Under the pieces are notes generated by a model. That model was not told the DNA's origin, made no database searches, and worked only from the letters and a program-made list of their open reading frames with translations. From positions 1-64,000 of the forward strand of contig NZ_JAJFZN010000002.1 of NCBI RefSeq assembly GCF_020731145.1: a stretch of DNA of 64,000 bases, written 5' to 3'. A program made the position numbers and the translations under genes. Below are positions 27,003 to 36,005 of the stretch, piece after piece; the first letter of the stretch is position 1, and every line of letters starts with the position of its first letter. This DNA is from Sneathiella sp. HT1-7 (GTDB lineage: Bacteria; Pseudomonadota; Alphaproteobacteria; Sneathiellales; Sneathiellaceae).

Positions 27003-28439
27003 TTGGTTGAGAACGTAAAATACGTAGTTGTAGATTTAGATGGTACATTGGTTCGGACGGATTTATTCGTGGAATCATTGCTGCGTTACCTGAAAGGTAA
27101 CCCATTCAAGATATTCCAATTGCTCTTTTGGTTGCTGAAGGGGCGTGCCTTTGCCAAGGAAAAGATTGCTCAGCATGTTGATATCGATGCTGAGTATCTT
27201 CCCTATGAAGAAGGGTTGATTGCCTATCTGAAACAGCTCAAGTCTCAGGGCAAAGAACTTATCCTCGCGACAGCAACCCATCGAAATTATGCCAATCAAG
27301 TGGCCGAACATCTGGGTATTTTTGATAAGGTTATGGCGACGGAGGGCGACTATAATCTTAAGGGAAAGAACAAGCTCGCCGCGATCAAGGACTTGATCGG
27401 CGATGAAGACTTTGCCTATGCCGGGGACAGTTCTGCTGATGCGCCCATCTGGCGGGCTGCGGCGGCAAACATTATGGTCAACGCGCCGGCCCAATATGTC
27501 GCGGAAGCTGAAAAGAACGGTAAATTGGTCTGGCAAGCAAAATCCGAGGCGTCTACCTTGAAAGCCTTTGTGAAGGAGATGCGCCCGCATCAATATGCCA
27601 AGAATGTCCTGATTTTCGTGCCATTGGTGACGTCGCATGAATATTCAGATTTTATGCATCTGATGACGGCCTTGTTGGCTTTTGTTTGTTTCAGCTTTTG
27701 TGCTTCTGGAGTTTATTTTCTGAATGATCTGCTTGATTTGCAAGAAGACCGTCGACATCGGAGCAAGAAATACCGGCCAATCGCATCAGGGGCGCTTCCT
27801 CTTCCTATCGGGATTGCCGGAGCTCTTGGATTTCCGATTTTGGCATTTGCCATATCGATTGTATTTTTGCCATTTGCATTTGTAGGCGTTCTCCTGGTTT
27901 ACTTTGCCATCACGAATGCTTATTCCTTCCTGCTTAAGCGGATCACGACGGTTGACGTCATGACGCTTGCGATCCTCTATACATTGAGAGTTGTTGCAGG
28001 GGCGGCGGCAACAGGCGTGGACCTTTCTTCCTGGCTGATCGCCTTTTCGGTCTTTATCTTTGTCAGCCTAGCTTTCATGAAGCGCTATATTGAGGTGGCG
28101 GCCTTAACTGAAAATGACAACAAGGTTCGTGGCCGGGGTTACTCTGCAGATGACCGGGAAACAATGTTTGGTCTTGGTATTACGAATTTTACCGCGGCAG
28201 TTGTTATTCTTGCCCTTTATATCAATAGTCCGTTTGTGCTGAGCTCATATTCCAGTCCAGAAGTTCTGTGGCTCCTGTGCTTGATTGTCCTGTTCTGGGG
28301 GAACCATATATGGGTATGTGCGCGACGGGGGGAAATCCCGGATGACCCGGTTGTTTTCGCAATCAAAGATCGGGCGAGCCAACTCGTTGGGGTTAGCTTT
28401 GTCGTAGTTCTGTTCCTTGCTAAATATTTAGTATTTTGA
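27003..28439 (+). CDS. HAD phosphatase - UbiA prenyltransferase fusion (DPPR-synthase-like)
   Basis: A 478-aa two-domain protein. Residues 1 to about 190 are a HAD-like hydrolase: DLDGTL (11-16), LATATHRN and GDSSADAPIW. The rest is a polytopic UbiA-family prenyltransferase, opening with MRPHQYAKNVLIF (193-205) and holding the metal-binding NDLLDLQEDRRH (241-252). The RPHQ..KN signature is that of decaprenyl-phosphate phosphoribosyltransferase. That enzyme joins PRPP to polyprenyl phosphate; the HAD domain could then remove the 5-phosphate. TTG start with GAGGGCGAG upstream. The small DMT protein follows 47 bases downstream. The exact prenyl acceptor is inferred. Confidence 0.87.
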   Translation: MVENVKYVVVDLDGTLVRTDLFVESLLRYLKGNPFKIFQLLFWLLKGRAFAKEKIAQHVDIDAEYLPYEEGLIAYLKQLKSQGKELILATATHRNYANQVAEHLGIFDKVMATEGDYNLKGKNKLAAIKDLIGDEDFAYAGDSSADAPIWRAAAANIMVNAPAQYVAEAEKNGKLVWQAKSEASTLKAFVKEMRPHQYAKNVLIFVPLVTSHEYSDFMHLMTALLAFVCFSFCASGVYFLNDLLDLQEDRRHRSKKYRPIASGALPLPIGIAGALGFPILAFAISIVFLPFAFVGVLLVYFAITNAYSFLLKRITTVDVMTLAILYTLRVVAGAAATGVDLSSWLIAFSVFIFVSLAFMKRYIEVAALTENDNKVRGRGYSADDRETMFGLGITNFTAAVVILALYINSPFVLSSYSSPEVLWLLCLIVLFWGNHIWVCARRGEIPDDPVVFAIKDRASQLVGVSFVVVLFLAKYLVF

Positions 28440-28486
28440 TTTTACCTGCCGCGTCGCGCGCGATGTGTAAATAGGAGACTTATAGA

Positions 28487-28861
28487 ATGTCATTCCTTGT
28501 TCTTGGCCTGATCCTGCTGACCGTATTTGCATCGGCATGCGCGCAGCTTGTCTTGAAGCTTGGCGTGGCGGACCAGAAGATGCAGGCAGCAATGCAGTCG
28601 GGTATTTATGAGTCTGCCTTGGCGGCTTTGTTCTCGCCATTTATCTGGTTTGGACTGATTATCTATGCACTGAGTGTGGTGCTTTGGCTTTGGGTTCTTT
28701 CTAAAGTAGATTTGAGCGTTGCCTACCCTTTCGTCGGGATTGGTTTCGTGGTGACAATGCTGTTCGGAATTTTGTTGTTAAATGAGAATGTCACGCCGAT
28801 GCGGATTATCGGCACAGTACTGATTGTTGGTGGCTGCGTTCTCGTTGGTAAGTCTGCTTAG
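28487..28861 (+). CDS. small DMT/SMR-family membrane protein, possible lipid-sugar flippase
   Basis: A 124-aa protein with four hydrophobic helices, resembling EmrE/ArnE-type small DMT proteins (FASACAQLVLKLG, YPFVGIGFVVTMLFGILLLNE, GTVLIVGGCVLVGKS). ATG with AGGAG ten bases upstream. It follows the HAD-UbiA gene in what looks like one operon. Small DMT proteins next to polyprenyl-phosphate-sugar genes usually help translocate the lipid-linked sugar across the inner membrane, so a flippase role is inferred. A conventional cation-drug exporter is the alternative. Confidence 0.82.
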   Translation: MSFLVLGLILLTVFASACAQLVLKLGVADQKMQAAMQSGIYESALAALFSPFIWFGLIIYALSVVLWLWVLSKVDLSVAYPFVGIGFVVTMLFGILLLNENVTPMRIIGTVLIVGGCVLVGKSA

Positions 28862-28885
28862 ATTGCCTTAAGTGCAAAATCCCAC

Positions 28886-28920
28886 TTCGTTGTCCGGTAA
28901 CATAATAACAGGACAACGAA
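28886..28920. repeat. inverted repeat between convergent genes
   Basis: TTCGTTGTCC and GGACAACGAA form a perfect 10-bp inverted repeat with a 15-base loop in the 89-base spacer between the convergent DMT and cysteine synthase genes. It lacks a T-run. It may serve as a two-way terminator or transcript-end stabiliser. Confidence 0.5.
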
Positions 28921-28950
28921 ATGAGTATTTGCAGTGTTTTAACGCGCGGG

Positions 28951-30045
28951 TCACTCCGTCGGCATGTGAAAGCCGGGCGTTGAGAGGGAAAGGGCGATTT
29001 CGTCGTCCGCCATGTCTTCCACGATATTTTCAAACAGCGGTGAAGAAAGGTAGCGTTCCCCAGTATCAGGCAGCATGCAGAGGATAACAGATCCTGGCGC
29101 CGCTTTCTCTGCAACCTTCATGGCGACTGCAAAAGTTGACCCGCCAGATATGCCGGTGAAAATCCCTTCATTCTGTGCAAGTTTCTGCGACCATTCAATT
29201 CCTTCTGGTCCTGCGATCGGAATAAGTTCGTCGTAGTATCCCTGATCAAGAGACTCCTGAAGAACGAGCGGGATAAAGTCCGGCGTCCAACCCTGGATCG
29301 GGTGGGGTTCGAAGGATTTATGACCCTCACTCGGGGAGCCGCTTGAATCGCGTTCTTGGGCAACGCCGCTACCGACAAGCTGAGCATTGGCGGGTTCGGT
29401 CAGAACTATCTTGGTTTCCGGACGCTCCTTCTTCAGGACACGGGATACACCGGTCATTGTGCCGCCTGTTCCATATCCGCTTACCCAGTAATCAAGCCGA
29501 TGCCCATCGAAATCAGCGAGGATTTCCCGCGCCGTTGTATTTTCATGGATCAGCGCGTTATCGGCGGTTTCAAACTGGCGTGCAAGGAACCAGCCGTTCG
29601 CCTCCGCCAGTTCTTTCGCCTTTTGATACATGCCAAAGCCCTTCGCCGCCCGGGGCGTGAGGACTACCTTTGCACCAAGAAAGCGCATAAGTTTCCGTCG
29701 CTCGATAGAAAAGCTGTCGGCCATAGTGACGACGAGGGGGTATCCCTTAGCCGCGCAGACCATGGCAAGGCCAATTCCCGTATTGCCGCTGGTCGCCTCG
29801 ACAACGGTTTGGCCAGGTCTTAAATCTCCGCGCTTCTCCGCCTGCTCAATAATCGAAATAGCGAGTCGATCCTTAACGGAAGCGGCCGGATTAAAAAATT
29901 CCGCCTTCACATATAGCTCGACACCTTCAGGTGCAAGGCGATTGACGCGGATGCAAGGTGTATTGCCAATAGTGTCTACGATAGAGGAATATAATTGCCC
30001 CAACCCTTCTGTTGTGCGCGTGCCTCCTTTTGTGTTCTGGTTCAT
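28951..30045 (-). CDS. cysK: cysteine synthase (O-acetylserine sulfhydrylase)
   Basis: A 364-aa fold-type II PLP enzyme making cysteine from O-acetylserine and sulfide. Lys58 in NPAASVKDR is the Schiff-base lysine. The TSGNTG loop, PLP-phosphate loop GYGTGGTMTG, QGWTPDFIP and GISGGSTFAVA are all present. It is longer than the usual 305-345 residues because of a polar N-terminal extension and a C-terminal tail after LPDTGERYLSS. No cysE or sulfate genes are adjacent. Cystathionine beta-synthase-type activity is less likely since there is no CBS or heme domain. Confidence 0.92.
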   Translation of the reverse strand: MNQNTKGGTRTTEGLGQLYSSIVDTIGNTPCIRVNRLAPEGVELYVKAEFFNPAASVKDRLAISIIEQAEKRGDLRPGQTVVEATSGNTGIGLAMVCAAKGYPLVVTMADSFSIERRKLMRFLGAKVVLTPRAAKGFGMYQKAKELAEANGWFLARQFETADNALIHENTTAREILADFDGHRLDYWVSGYGTGGTMTGVSRVLKKERPETKIVLTEPANAQLVGSGVAQERDSSGSPSEGHKSFEPHPIQGWTPDFIPLVLQESLDQGYYDELIPIAGPEGIEWSQKLAQNEGIFTGISGGSTFAVAMKVAEKAAPGSVILCMLPDTGERYLSSPLFENIVEDMADDEIALSLSTPGFHMPTE

Positions 30046-30540
30046 TTTTCACTCCCGATCTATTGGTGCCCGGCTTTGATTGCCCAGCGGTTAGAAAAAT
30101 TAAAATGTCTAAAAGGTGATTTGACGATAACCATGTTGGTGGAACAAATCCAACTCATTTCTTGGTTACAGTGGTATGGTAATTTCATCTCAGGTTGCAC
30201 GCGGCGCAACATGTGTGTTTTCTAATGTACCTTTGAGGGATGTATCGTAAGGGTGAGAATTGACGATTGTAGATGCAACATATTGTCATAAATTAAGTAA
30301 ATATATAGAATTTAAACAAGTAATTTGTAGTAAAAATGGGAAATTGTTTTCATTAATGTACTTATTGTTTATAAAAATAATTATACTGCAAATGCGAACA
30401 AAAAAAATACTAAGCTCGTTGAAAAGTTTTATTGACGCTGAACGAAACGCTTGCTTATACTTTTCAAATCACCGTATTCGTCCGCTTAAGTAATACGGCG
30501 TGAAAAAACTAAAAAAATCGGACAATAGTGGGAGGCTATC
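30046..30540. promoter_or_regulatory. 495-base AT-rich intergenic region with liv promoter
   Basis: No convincing gene is present; open frames here have AT-driven composition and no ribosome binding site. The stretch from about 30200 to 30430 is markedly AT-rich. A strong promoter stands at its 3' end (separate entry), leaving a leader of about 70 bases before livH. Confidence 0.6.
30432..30461 (+). promoter_or_regulatory. sigma-70-type promoter of the liv operon
   Basis: TTGACG (30432-30437), an 18-base spacer and TATACT (30456-30461) match the housekeeping consensus at 5/6 and 5/6. Predicted start of transcription is near 30468. The AT-rich DNA upstream may act as an UP element. Confidence 0.65.
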
Positions 30541-31434
30541 CTGTTTGAATTTTTTCAGTTAGTTATCGGGGGCGTGTCCATCGGGTGTATCTATGCCCTT
30601 GTCGCCCTCGGTTTCGTATTGATCTATAAGGCGACGGAAGTCGTCAACTTCGCGCAAGGCGAGTTGATGATGCTAGGTGCCTTTCTTGCATACACCTTTA
30701 TATCCATTCTTGGGTGGAACTATTGGGCCGGTGCTGCTGCGGCTATTTTCTGCATGTTCTTCGTTGGAAACTTTGTAGACCGGATATTTCTTCGTCCGGT
30801 GCTGGGTCAGCCGCAATTTTCCATTGTCATGGTAACCATTGGATTTGGGTATATGGCGCGGAGCGGGGCGGGTATGATTCCCGGCTGGGGAACAGAAACC
30901 TACGCGATTTCCACACCCTTTTCGAGCGAGGGGATGAGTCTGGTGCCGGAATCTGTTGGTTCTCTCGTCATATCTCAAACGGATCTATCTGTGATTATTG
31001 CGACTATTATCCTCTGTGCCGTCTTGTACGCCTTTTTCACCCACACGCGGCTTGGTATTGCGATGCAGGCATCCTCGCAGAACCAGCTGGCCGCCTATTA
31101 TATGGGTATTCCGGTTAAGGCCGTTTTCTCCATGATCTGGGGTATAAGTGCGGCGGTTGCGGCGGCGGCGGGTATACTTCTTGCGCCGACCACCCTGATT
31201 GATACCAGTATGGGCTTTATCGGGTTAAAGGCTTTTCCGGCCGCTGTGCTGGGCGGATTCGGTTCTATTCCAGGCGCAGTCGTCGGAGGCGTTATCATCG
31301 GAATTATTGAGACGCTCGCGGGGTTCTATCTGCCGCCCGGCTTTAAGAACGTGGCCGCATATGTGGTGCTACTCGTTGTTCTGGTTGTTCGGCCGCAGGG
31401 GCTGTTCGGTCAGAAGACCGGAAAGAGAGTGTAG
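30541..31434 (+). CDS. livH: LivH-like branched-chain amino acid-type ABC permease
   Basis: A 297-aa permease whose early region, SIGCIYALVALGFVLIYKATEVVNFAQGE, is diagnostic for LivH. An ATG is missing at the proper place. The family's N-terminal helix (LFEFFQLVIGGV) is encoded upstream of GTG 30574 in frame, and GGAGG lies five bases before CTG 30541, so CTG is the most likely start. The C-terminal half has AAAAGILLAPTTLID and LGGFGSIPGAVVGG. First gene of livHMGF-acs-livK. The substrate may be a branched-chain or aromatic acid rather than an amino acid, given the embedded acyl-CoA synthetase. Confidence 0.92.
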   Translation: MFEFFQLVIGGVSIGCIYALVALGFVLIYKATEVVNFAQGELMMLGAFLAYTFISILGWNYWAGAAAAIFCMFFVGNFVDRIFLRPVLGQPQFSIVMVTIGFGYMARSGAGMIPGWGTETYAISTPFSSEGMSLVPESVGSLVISQTDLSVIIATIILCAVLYAFFTHTRLGIAMQASSQNQLAAYYMGIPVKAVFSMIWGISAAVAAAAGILLAPTTLIDTSMGFIGLKAFPAAVLGGFGSIPGAVVGGVIIGIIETLAGFYLPPGFKNVAAYVVLLVVLVVRPQGLFGQKTGKRV

Positions 31435-31436
31435 TC

Positions 31437-32546
31437 ATGCGGTTTCTTTTTAAAACAGACTATAATCAGGATATCCGGATTGCGAAACACTCAGGTTACT
31501 ATTGGTCCTACGGACTATTATTGCTGATTGTCGTAGCGGCGCCTTACTTCCTGGAAGGCTACTATATAGGACAGATGACGCAGCTTTTCATCATCGCTAT
31601 GGCGGGTGTCGGTTTGATGCTCCTTGCGGGATATACGGGGCTGGTCAGTCTTGGGCATGCGGCGTTTTTCGGCATAGGTGCCTATACCGAGGCTGTGCTC
31701 ACAAGCAATGGGGTGCCACTGCCGTTTATGGAAGAACCGGTAATCTTCCCCTTCGTCATTTCCATGCCGCTTGCTGCAATTTTTGCGGCGCTGGCAGGGG
31801 TGGTAATTGGTATCCCGGTTCTGCGCTTGACTGGAATTTATCTGGCCATCGCAACATTTGCCTTTGCCTTGATAATTGAAGAGATCCTCTCTCGTTGGGA
31901 GAGTGTGACAAATGGCTATACGGGGCTTTTGGTGGAATCTCTCTATATCGGGGATACGGAACTTACGGACGGTGCGCCGTTTTACTTTCTGTGCCTCGGC
32001 TTGCTGGTCCTCGTTATTTTAATGTCGATCAATCTTCTGCGGTCGCCGACGGGACGCGCAATGATGGCTATCCGTGATTCAGAGGTATCCGCCCAAAGCA
32101 TGGGTGTTAATCTGGCACGTGTGAAAACCACAGCCTTTGCCCTTAGTGCCGGCATCACGGGGCTAGCTGGGGCCTTGTTCGCACACAAGCTGGGCTTCCT
32201 CTCGCCGGAAAGTTTTACGGTGTTCCAGTCTCTGGAACTGCTGGTGCTCGTTGTGGTTGGCGGCATTGGATCACTTCATGGCGCGATTTTCGGCGCAATG
32301 TTCGTGCTAGCGCTGCCGCAAGGGCTGGCCATTCTGAAGGATTATCTGCCGACGGCTATTGCGGAGACACCGGGGATGGAGCCTTTTATTTTCGGCTTTA
32401 TCCTGGTGCTGGTCATTATTTTTGAACCCTATGGTATTTACGGCCGCTGGTTGAAGATAAAGCATTATTTCCAGATGTTCCCTGTCTACAAGAAGGCCAC
32501 CTTCAAACGCCAAAAAGCCTATATGAAGTCGGAACGATTGAAATGA
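31437..32546 (+). CDS. livM: LivM-like ABC permease
   Basis: A 369-aa second permease of the liv system, with GVGLMLLAGYTGLVSLGHAAFFGIGAYT, the LivM hallmark, then GIPVLRLTGIYLAIATFAF and GGIGSLHGAIFGA. A basic C-terminal tail follows the last helix. Starts two bases after livH and ends with an ATGA overlap with livG. Confidence 0.93.
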   Translation: MRFLFKTDYNQDIRIAKHSGYYWSYGLLLLIVVAAPYFLEGYYIGQMTQLFIIAMAGVGLMLLAGYTGLVSLGHAAFFGIGAYTEAVLTSNGVPLPFMEEPVIFPFVISMPLAAIFAALAGVVIGIPVLRLTGIYLAIATFAFALIIEEILSRWESVTNGYTGLLVESLYIGDTELTDGAPFYFLCLGLLVLVILMSINLLRSPTGRAMMAIRDSEVSAQSMGVNLARVKTTAFALSAGITGLAGALFAHKLGFLSPESFTVFQSLELLVLVVVGGIGSLHGAIFGAMFVLALPQGLAILKDYLPTAIAETPGMEPFIFGFILVLVIIFEPYGIYGRWLKIKHYFQMFPVYKKATFKRQKAYMKSERLK

Positions 32547-33301
32547 GTTTTTTCAAAGCGGAAAATCTGGCGATTAACTTCGGCGGCGTTAAGGCGGTCG
32601 ATGGAGTTAATTTTGAGATCAAAAAGGGCGAGTGTTTTACCATTATCGGCCCGAACGGTGCGGGTAAGACGACGATTTTTAACCTGATTAGTCGGATTTA
32701 TGATTCGACCGAAGGTACGATGACGTTCGACGGTCAGGATATTACAAAAGTACCGCCGCATGCCATTGCCAGCCTTGGTATCGCCCGGACATTCCAGAAT
32801 ATCGAGCTGTTTGAGCATGCGTCCGTATTGCAGAATTTGCTGGTCGGGCGTCATTGTCATTCGAGAACGAATTTATTTTCTGAATTGGCATTCACGCCAT
32901 CAATGCGAAAAGCTGAAATAGCGCATCGCGAAAAGGTGGAAGAGGTCATCGACTTCCTTGATCTTCAACATTACCGGGAAAGCCTGATTACGAACTTGCC
33001 ATATGGGGTTCGTAAAGTGGTTGAGTTGGGCCGGGCATTATGCACAGAGCCCAAACTGATATTGCTCGATGAGCCGTCATCGGGACTCAATGTAGAAGAA
33101 ACCCAGGACATGTCTTTCTGGATCGATGATATCAAAAAGGATCTGGGTATCACTGTGCTGATGGTTGAGCATGACATGGGATTGGTATCGGAAGTGTCCG
33201 ATCAGGTACTGGTGCTGAACTACGGCAGGATGCTGGCATTCGGTTCTCCCCAGGATGTGCAGAACGATCCGGAAGTTATCAAGGCCTATCTGGGAGAGTA
33301 G
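32543..33301 (+). CDS. livG: LivG-like ABC ATPase
   Basis: A 252-aa ATPase. Walker A is GPNGAGKTT (residues 36-44), Walker B LILLDEPSSGLN, and the switch VEHDMG. The signature is the family's degenerate form LPYGVRKVVELGRAL rather than LSGGQ. Start overlaps livM by four bases; livF begins three bases after its stop. Cytoplasmic energiser of the liv-type importer. Confidence 0.93.
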   Translation: MSFFKAENLAINFGGVKAVDGVNFEIKKGECFTIIGPNGAGKTTIFNLISRIYDSTEGTMTFDGQDITKVPPHAIASLGIARTFQNIELFEHASVLQNLLVGRHCHSRTNLFSELAFTPSMRKAEIAHREKVEEVIDFLDLQHYRESLITNLPYGVRKVVELGRALCTEPKLILLDEPSSGLNVEETQDMSFWIDDIKKDLGITVLMVEHDMGLVSEVSDQVLVLNYGRMLAFGSPQDVQNDPEVIKAYLGE

Positions 33302-33304
33302 ATA

Positions 33305-34078
33305 ATGAGTGATGCGATCCTGAAAGTCCGAAATATTGAAACATACTACGGCCCGATTATGGCAATTCGCGGCATATCTATTGATGTGCGCGAAGGACAG
33401 ATTGCAACGGTTCTGGGCGCGAACGGTGCAGGTAAAACGACGATCCTGAAAACGATCAGCGGTATCATGGATCCGCAAAAGGGTGTTGTGGAATTTAATG
33501 GGCAAGAAATCCAGAAACACGACCCCGACTGGGTGATGCGCCAAGGGATCAGCCATGTCCCGGAAGGGCGGGAAGTTTTTCCGTTTCTATCAGTATATGA
33601 CAACCTGATGATGGGTGCCTACACCCGAAAAGATCGGGATGCAATTGCTCAGGATGTAGAACTTGTGCACAGCTATTTTCCGATCCTGAAAGAACGGGGG
33701 GATCAGCCTGCGGGACAGCTCTCAGGCGGGGAACAGCAAATGCTCTCAATCAGCCGAGCGCTTATGGCGCGGCCCAAGTTGATGCTGCTTGATGAGCCCA
33801 GCCTTGGTCTAAGTCCAAGATTGGTAAAGGAAATTTTCACGATCATCAAGCGATTGAATGTGGAGCAGGGCATGACGATGCTGTTGGTTGAGCAGAACGC
33901 GAACATTGCGCTGCATACGGCGGATTTCGGCTATGTCCTCGAAGTGGGACGCATCGTTATGGAAGATACAACTGAAAACCTTCTGCAAAAGCAGGATATC
34001 CGGGAATTTTATCTCGGCATTCAGGACCAAGGCGTTCGTGGTAAACGCCGTTGGAAAAAACGTAAGACCTGGCGATAG
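33305..34078 (+). CDS. livF: LivF-like ABC ATPase
   Basis: A 257-aa second ATPase with Walker A GANGAGKTT (residues 38-46), signature LSGGEQQMLSISRAL, Walker B LMLLDEPSLGLSPR and VEQNANIAL at the switch, all LivF-typical. A basic tail (GKRRWKKRKTWR) extends beyond the usual end. Followed by the acyl-CoA synthetase gene after 24 bases. Confidence 0.93.
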   Translation: MSDAILKVRNIETYYGPIMAIRGISIDVREGQIATVLGANGAGKTTILKTISGIMDPQKGVVEFNGQEIQKHDPDWVMRQGISHVPEGREVFPFLSVYDNLMMGAYTRKDRDAIAQDVELVHSYFPILKERGDQPAGQLSGGEQQMLSISRALMARPKLMLLDEPSLGLSPRLVKEIFTIIKRLNVEQGMTMLLVEQNANIALHTADFGYVLEVGRIVMEDTTENLLQKQDIREFYLGIQDQGVRGKRRWKKRKTWR

Positions 34079-34102
34079 GATAGGCTGAGGCTGGAGGGAA
34101 AT

Positions 34103-35935
34103 ATGAACGCAATGAATTACCCGCCAACGGTCATTGATGGCGCGACAACGACTTGTCAGCTCTTCTGGAGGCGTGTCAAAGAGCATGACAAGAAGATTGC
34201 GATGCGTGAAAAGGATTTCGGCATCTGGCAAACGGTCACATGGTCGGAGTATGGGGAAAAAGCGCGCGCCTGCGGACTGGGCTTGGTTGCGCTTGGCCTG
34301 AAACGCGGTGAAACTGTTTCGATCCTAAGTGAAAATAAGCCCGAATGGCTCTATCTTGATATGGGCATACTCTGTGTCGGAGGGGTCAGTAATGGTGTCT
34401 ATACGACGGATAGTGCGAAGCAGGTGGAATATTTGTGTCGGGATTCACGGACGCGAGTTTTCGTTGCAGAAAATGAAGAGCAACTCGACAAAATCCTGGA
34501 AGTGCGGGAGCGCCTGCCAGATCTTGTGAAAATTGTTGTTCTTGATATGGAAGGGCTGCGTGACTTTCAGGACGATATGGTCATTAGTATCGAGGAACTC
34601 TATCAACTTGGTGAAACATACCAAAAGGAGCATCCGGATTTCTGGGAAGAACAGATTGCGCTTTCCAAACCCGAAGACTTGGCAATCCTGATATACACTT
34701 CCGGTACAACAGGGCCGCCAAAGGGGGCGATGATCTCGCACCGGAACCTGATGTTTCAGATTTCAAATTTGACACCTATCATTGATTTCGGACCTGAGGA
34801 TGAGCAGCTTTCATTCCTGCCATTGTGCCATGTAGCAGAACGTTCTTTTAGCGTTTTTTTACCATTATTTGCCGGTTCTGTTGTCAATTTTGTCGAAGGC
34901 GCAGACACAGTGCCGGAAAATATCCGGGAAGTCTCGCCAACTGTTTTCTTCGCCGTCCCTCGTATCTGGGAGAAATTCTACTCGGCGATAACATTGCAGT
35001 TGAAAGAAGCGACGGGATTACAGCAGCTTGCCTATAAATTGGCAATTGGTGCGGGCTATAAGATTGCGGACAAAAAGCTGAACGGTGAAACGCCGAATAA
35101 ACTGGAAGAATTTAAATTCTGGCTGGCAGACCAACTGGTACTCAAAAATGTGAAGCGTCTTCTTGGGTTGGACCGCGCACATTATCTCGGCTCTGGCGCC
35201 GCACCAATATCACCGGACCTGATCAAATGGTATTGGGCACTCGGCCTTAGCATGTATGAAGTGTATGGGCAGACGGAAAATACTGGTGTCGCGACGACTA
35301 ACCTGCCGGATCGATACAAGCTCGGCACAGTTGGGGTCGCCGCACCGGAAACTGAGGTGCGTATTTCCGATGAGGGAGAAATACTTCTTAAGGGACCTCA
35401 TGTATTTCTTGGCTACCTTAATCAGCCGGAGAAGACCGCAGAAACTGTGACGGATGGATGGCTGCACACCGGGGACGTTGGGTATGTCGATAACAACGGG
35501 TTTGTGAAAATTACCGACCGGATGAAAGATATCATAATCACGGCCGGGGGTAAGAACATCACGCCCTCGGAAATAGAGAATCAATTGAAATTTAGTCCCT
35601 ATATTTCGGATGCCGTCGTGATTGGCGACAAGCGTAAATACCTCAGCTGTCTGATCATGATTGATCATGAGAACGTGGAGAAATACGCGCAAGATCGTGA
35701 CGTTCCTTTCACGAATTTTCAGAGCCTTTGCAAAACTAGCGAGGTGTTGGGCCTGATCCGCGAAGAAGTAGAAAAGGTGAACAAGAATTTTGCGCAGGTC
35801 GAGACGATAAAGGATTTCCGGTTGATTGAGGAAGTTCTCACTGCGGAGGATGATGAGTTGACACCGACCATGAAATTGAAGCGTTCATTCGTAAATCAGA
35901 AATACAAAGGGCTGATCGATACAATGTATGCGTGA
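34103..35935 (+). CDS. long-chain-type acyl-CoA synthetase (AMP-forming)
   Basis: A 610-aa AMP-forming ligase of the FAA1/FadD15 type. The nucleotide loop is YTSGTTGPPKG (residues 198-208). Other landmarks are LSFLPLCHVAERSFSVFLPLF, YEVYGQTENTG, the adenylate motif GWLHTGDVGYVDNNGFVKITDRMKDIIITAGGKNI region and the C-terminal LTPTMKLKR. GGAGGG precedes the ATG. It sits between livF and the binding protein gene, an arrangement common in proteobacteria, where the imported carboxylic acid is activated on entry. Chain length or aromaticity of the substrate cannot be deduced. Confidence 0.92.
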   Translation: MNAMNYPPTVIDGATTTCQLFWRRVKEHDKKIAMREKDFGIWQTVTWSEYGEKARACGLGLVALGLKRGETVSILSENKPEWLYLDMGILCVGGVSNGVYTTDSAKQVEYLCRDSRTRVFVAENEEQLDKILEVRERLPDLVKIVVLDMEGLRDFQDDMVISIEELYQLGETYQKEHPDFWEEQIALSKPEDLAILIYTSGTTGPPKGAMISHRNLMFQISNLTPIIDFGPEDEQLSFLPLCHVAERSFSVFLPLFAGSVVNFVEGADTVPENIREVSPTVFFAVPRIWEKFYSAITLQLKEATGLQQLAYKLAIGAGYKIADKKLNGETPNKLEEFKFWLADQLVLKNVKRLLGLDRAHYLGSGAAPISPDLIKWYWALGLSMYEVYGQTENTGVATTNLPDRYKLGTVGVAAPETEVRISDEGEILLKGPHVFLGYLNQPEKTAETVTDGWLHTGDVGYVDNNGFVKITDRMKDIIITAGGKNITPSEIENQLKFSPYISDAVVIGDKRKYLSCLIMIDHENVEKYAQDRDVPFTNFQSLCKTSEVLGLIREEVEKVNKNFAQVETIKDFRLIEEVLTAEDDELTPTMKLKRSFVNQKYKGLIDTMYA

Positions 35936-36005
35936 GCAGTAATTTCGGTAAATTAGAAAAATAGGGTATTATGTCGTTATCAGGGAATAATTTGGGAGAA
36001 TAACC

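Noticed and set aside
30260-30493. Possible small gene in the gap before livH
   Set aside because: AT-driven composition, no ribosome binding site, and it overlaps the liv promoter.
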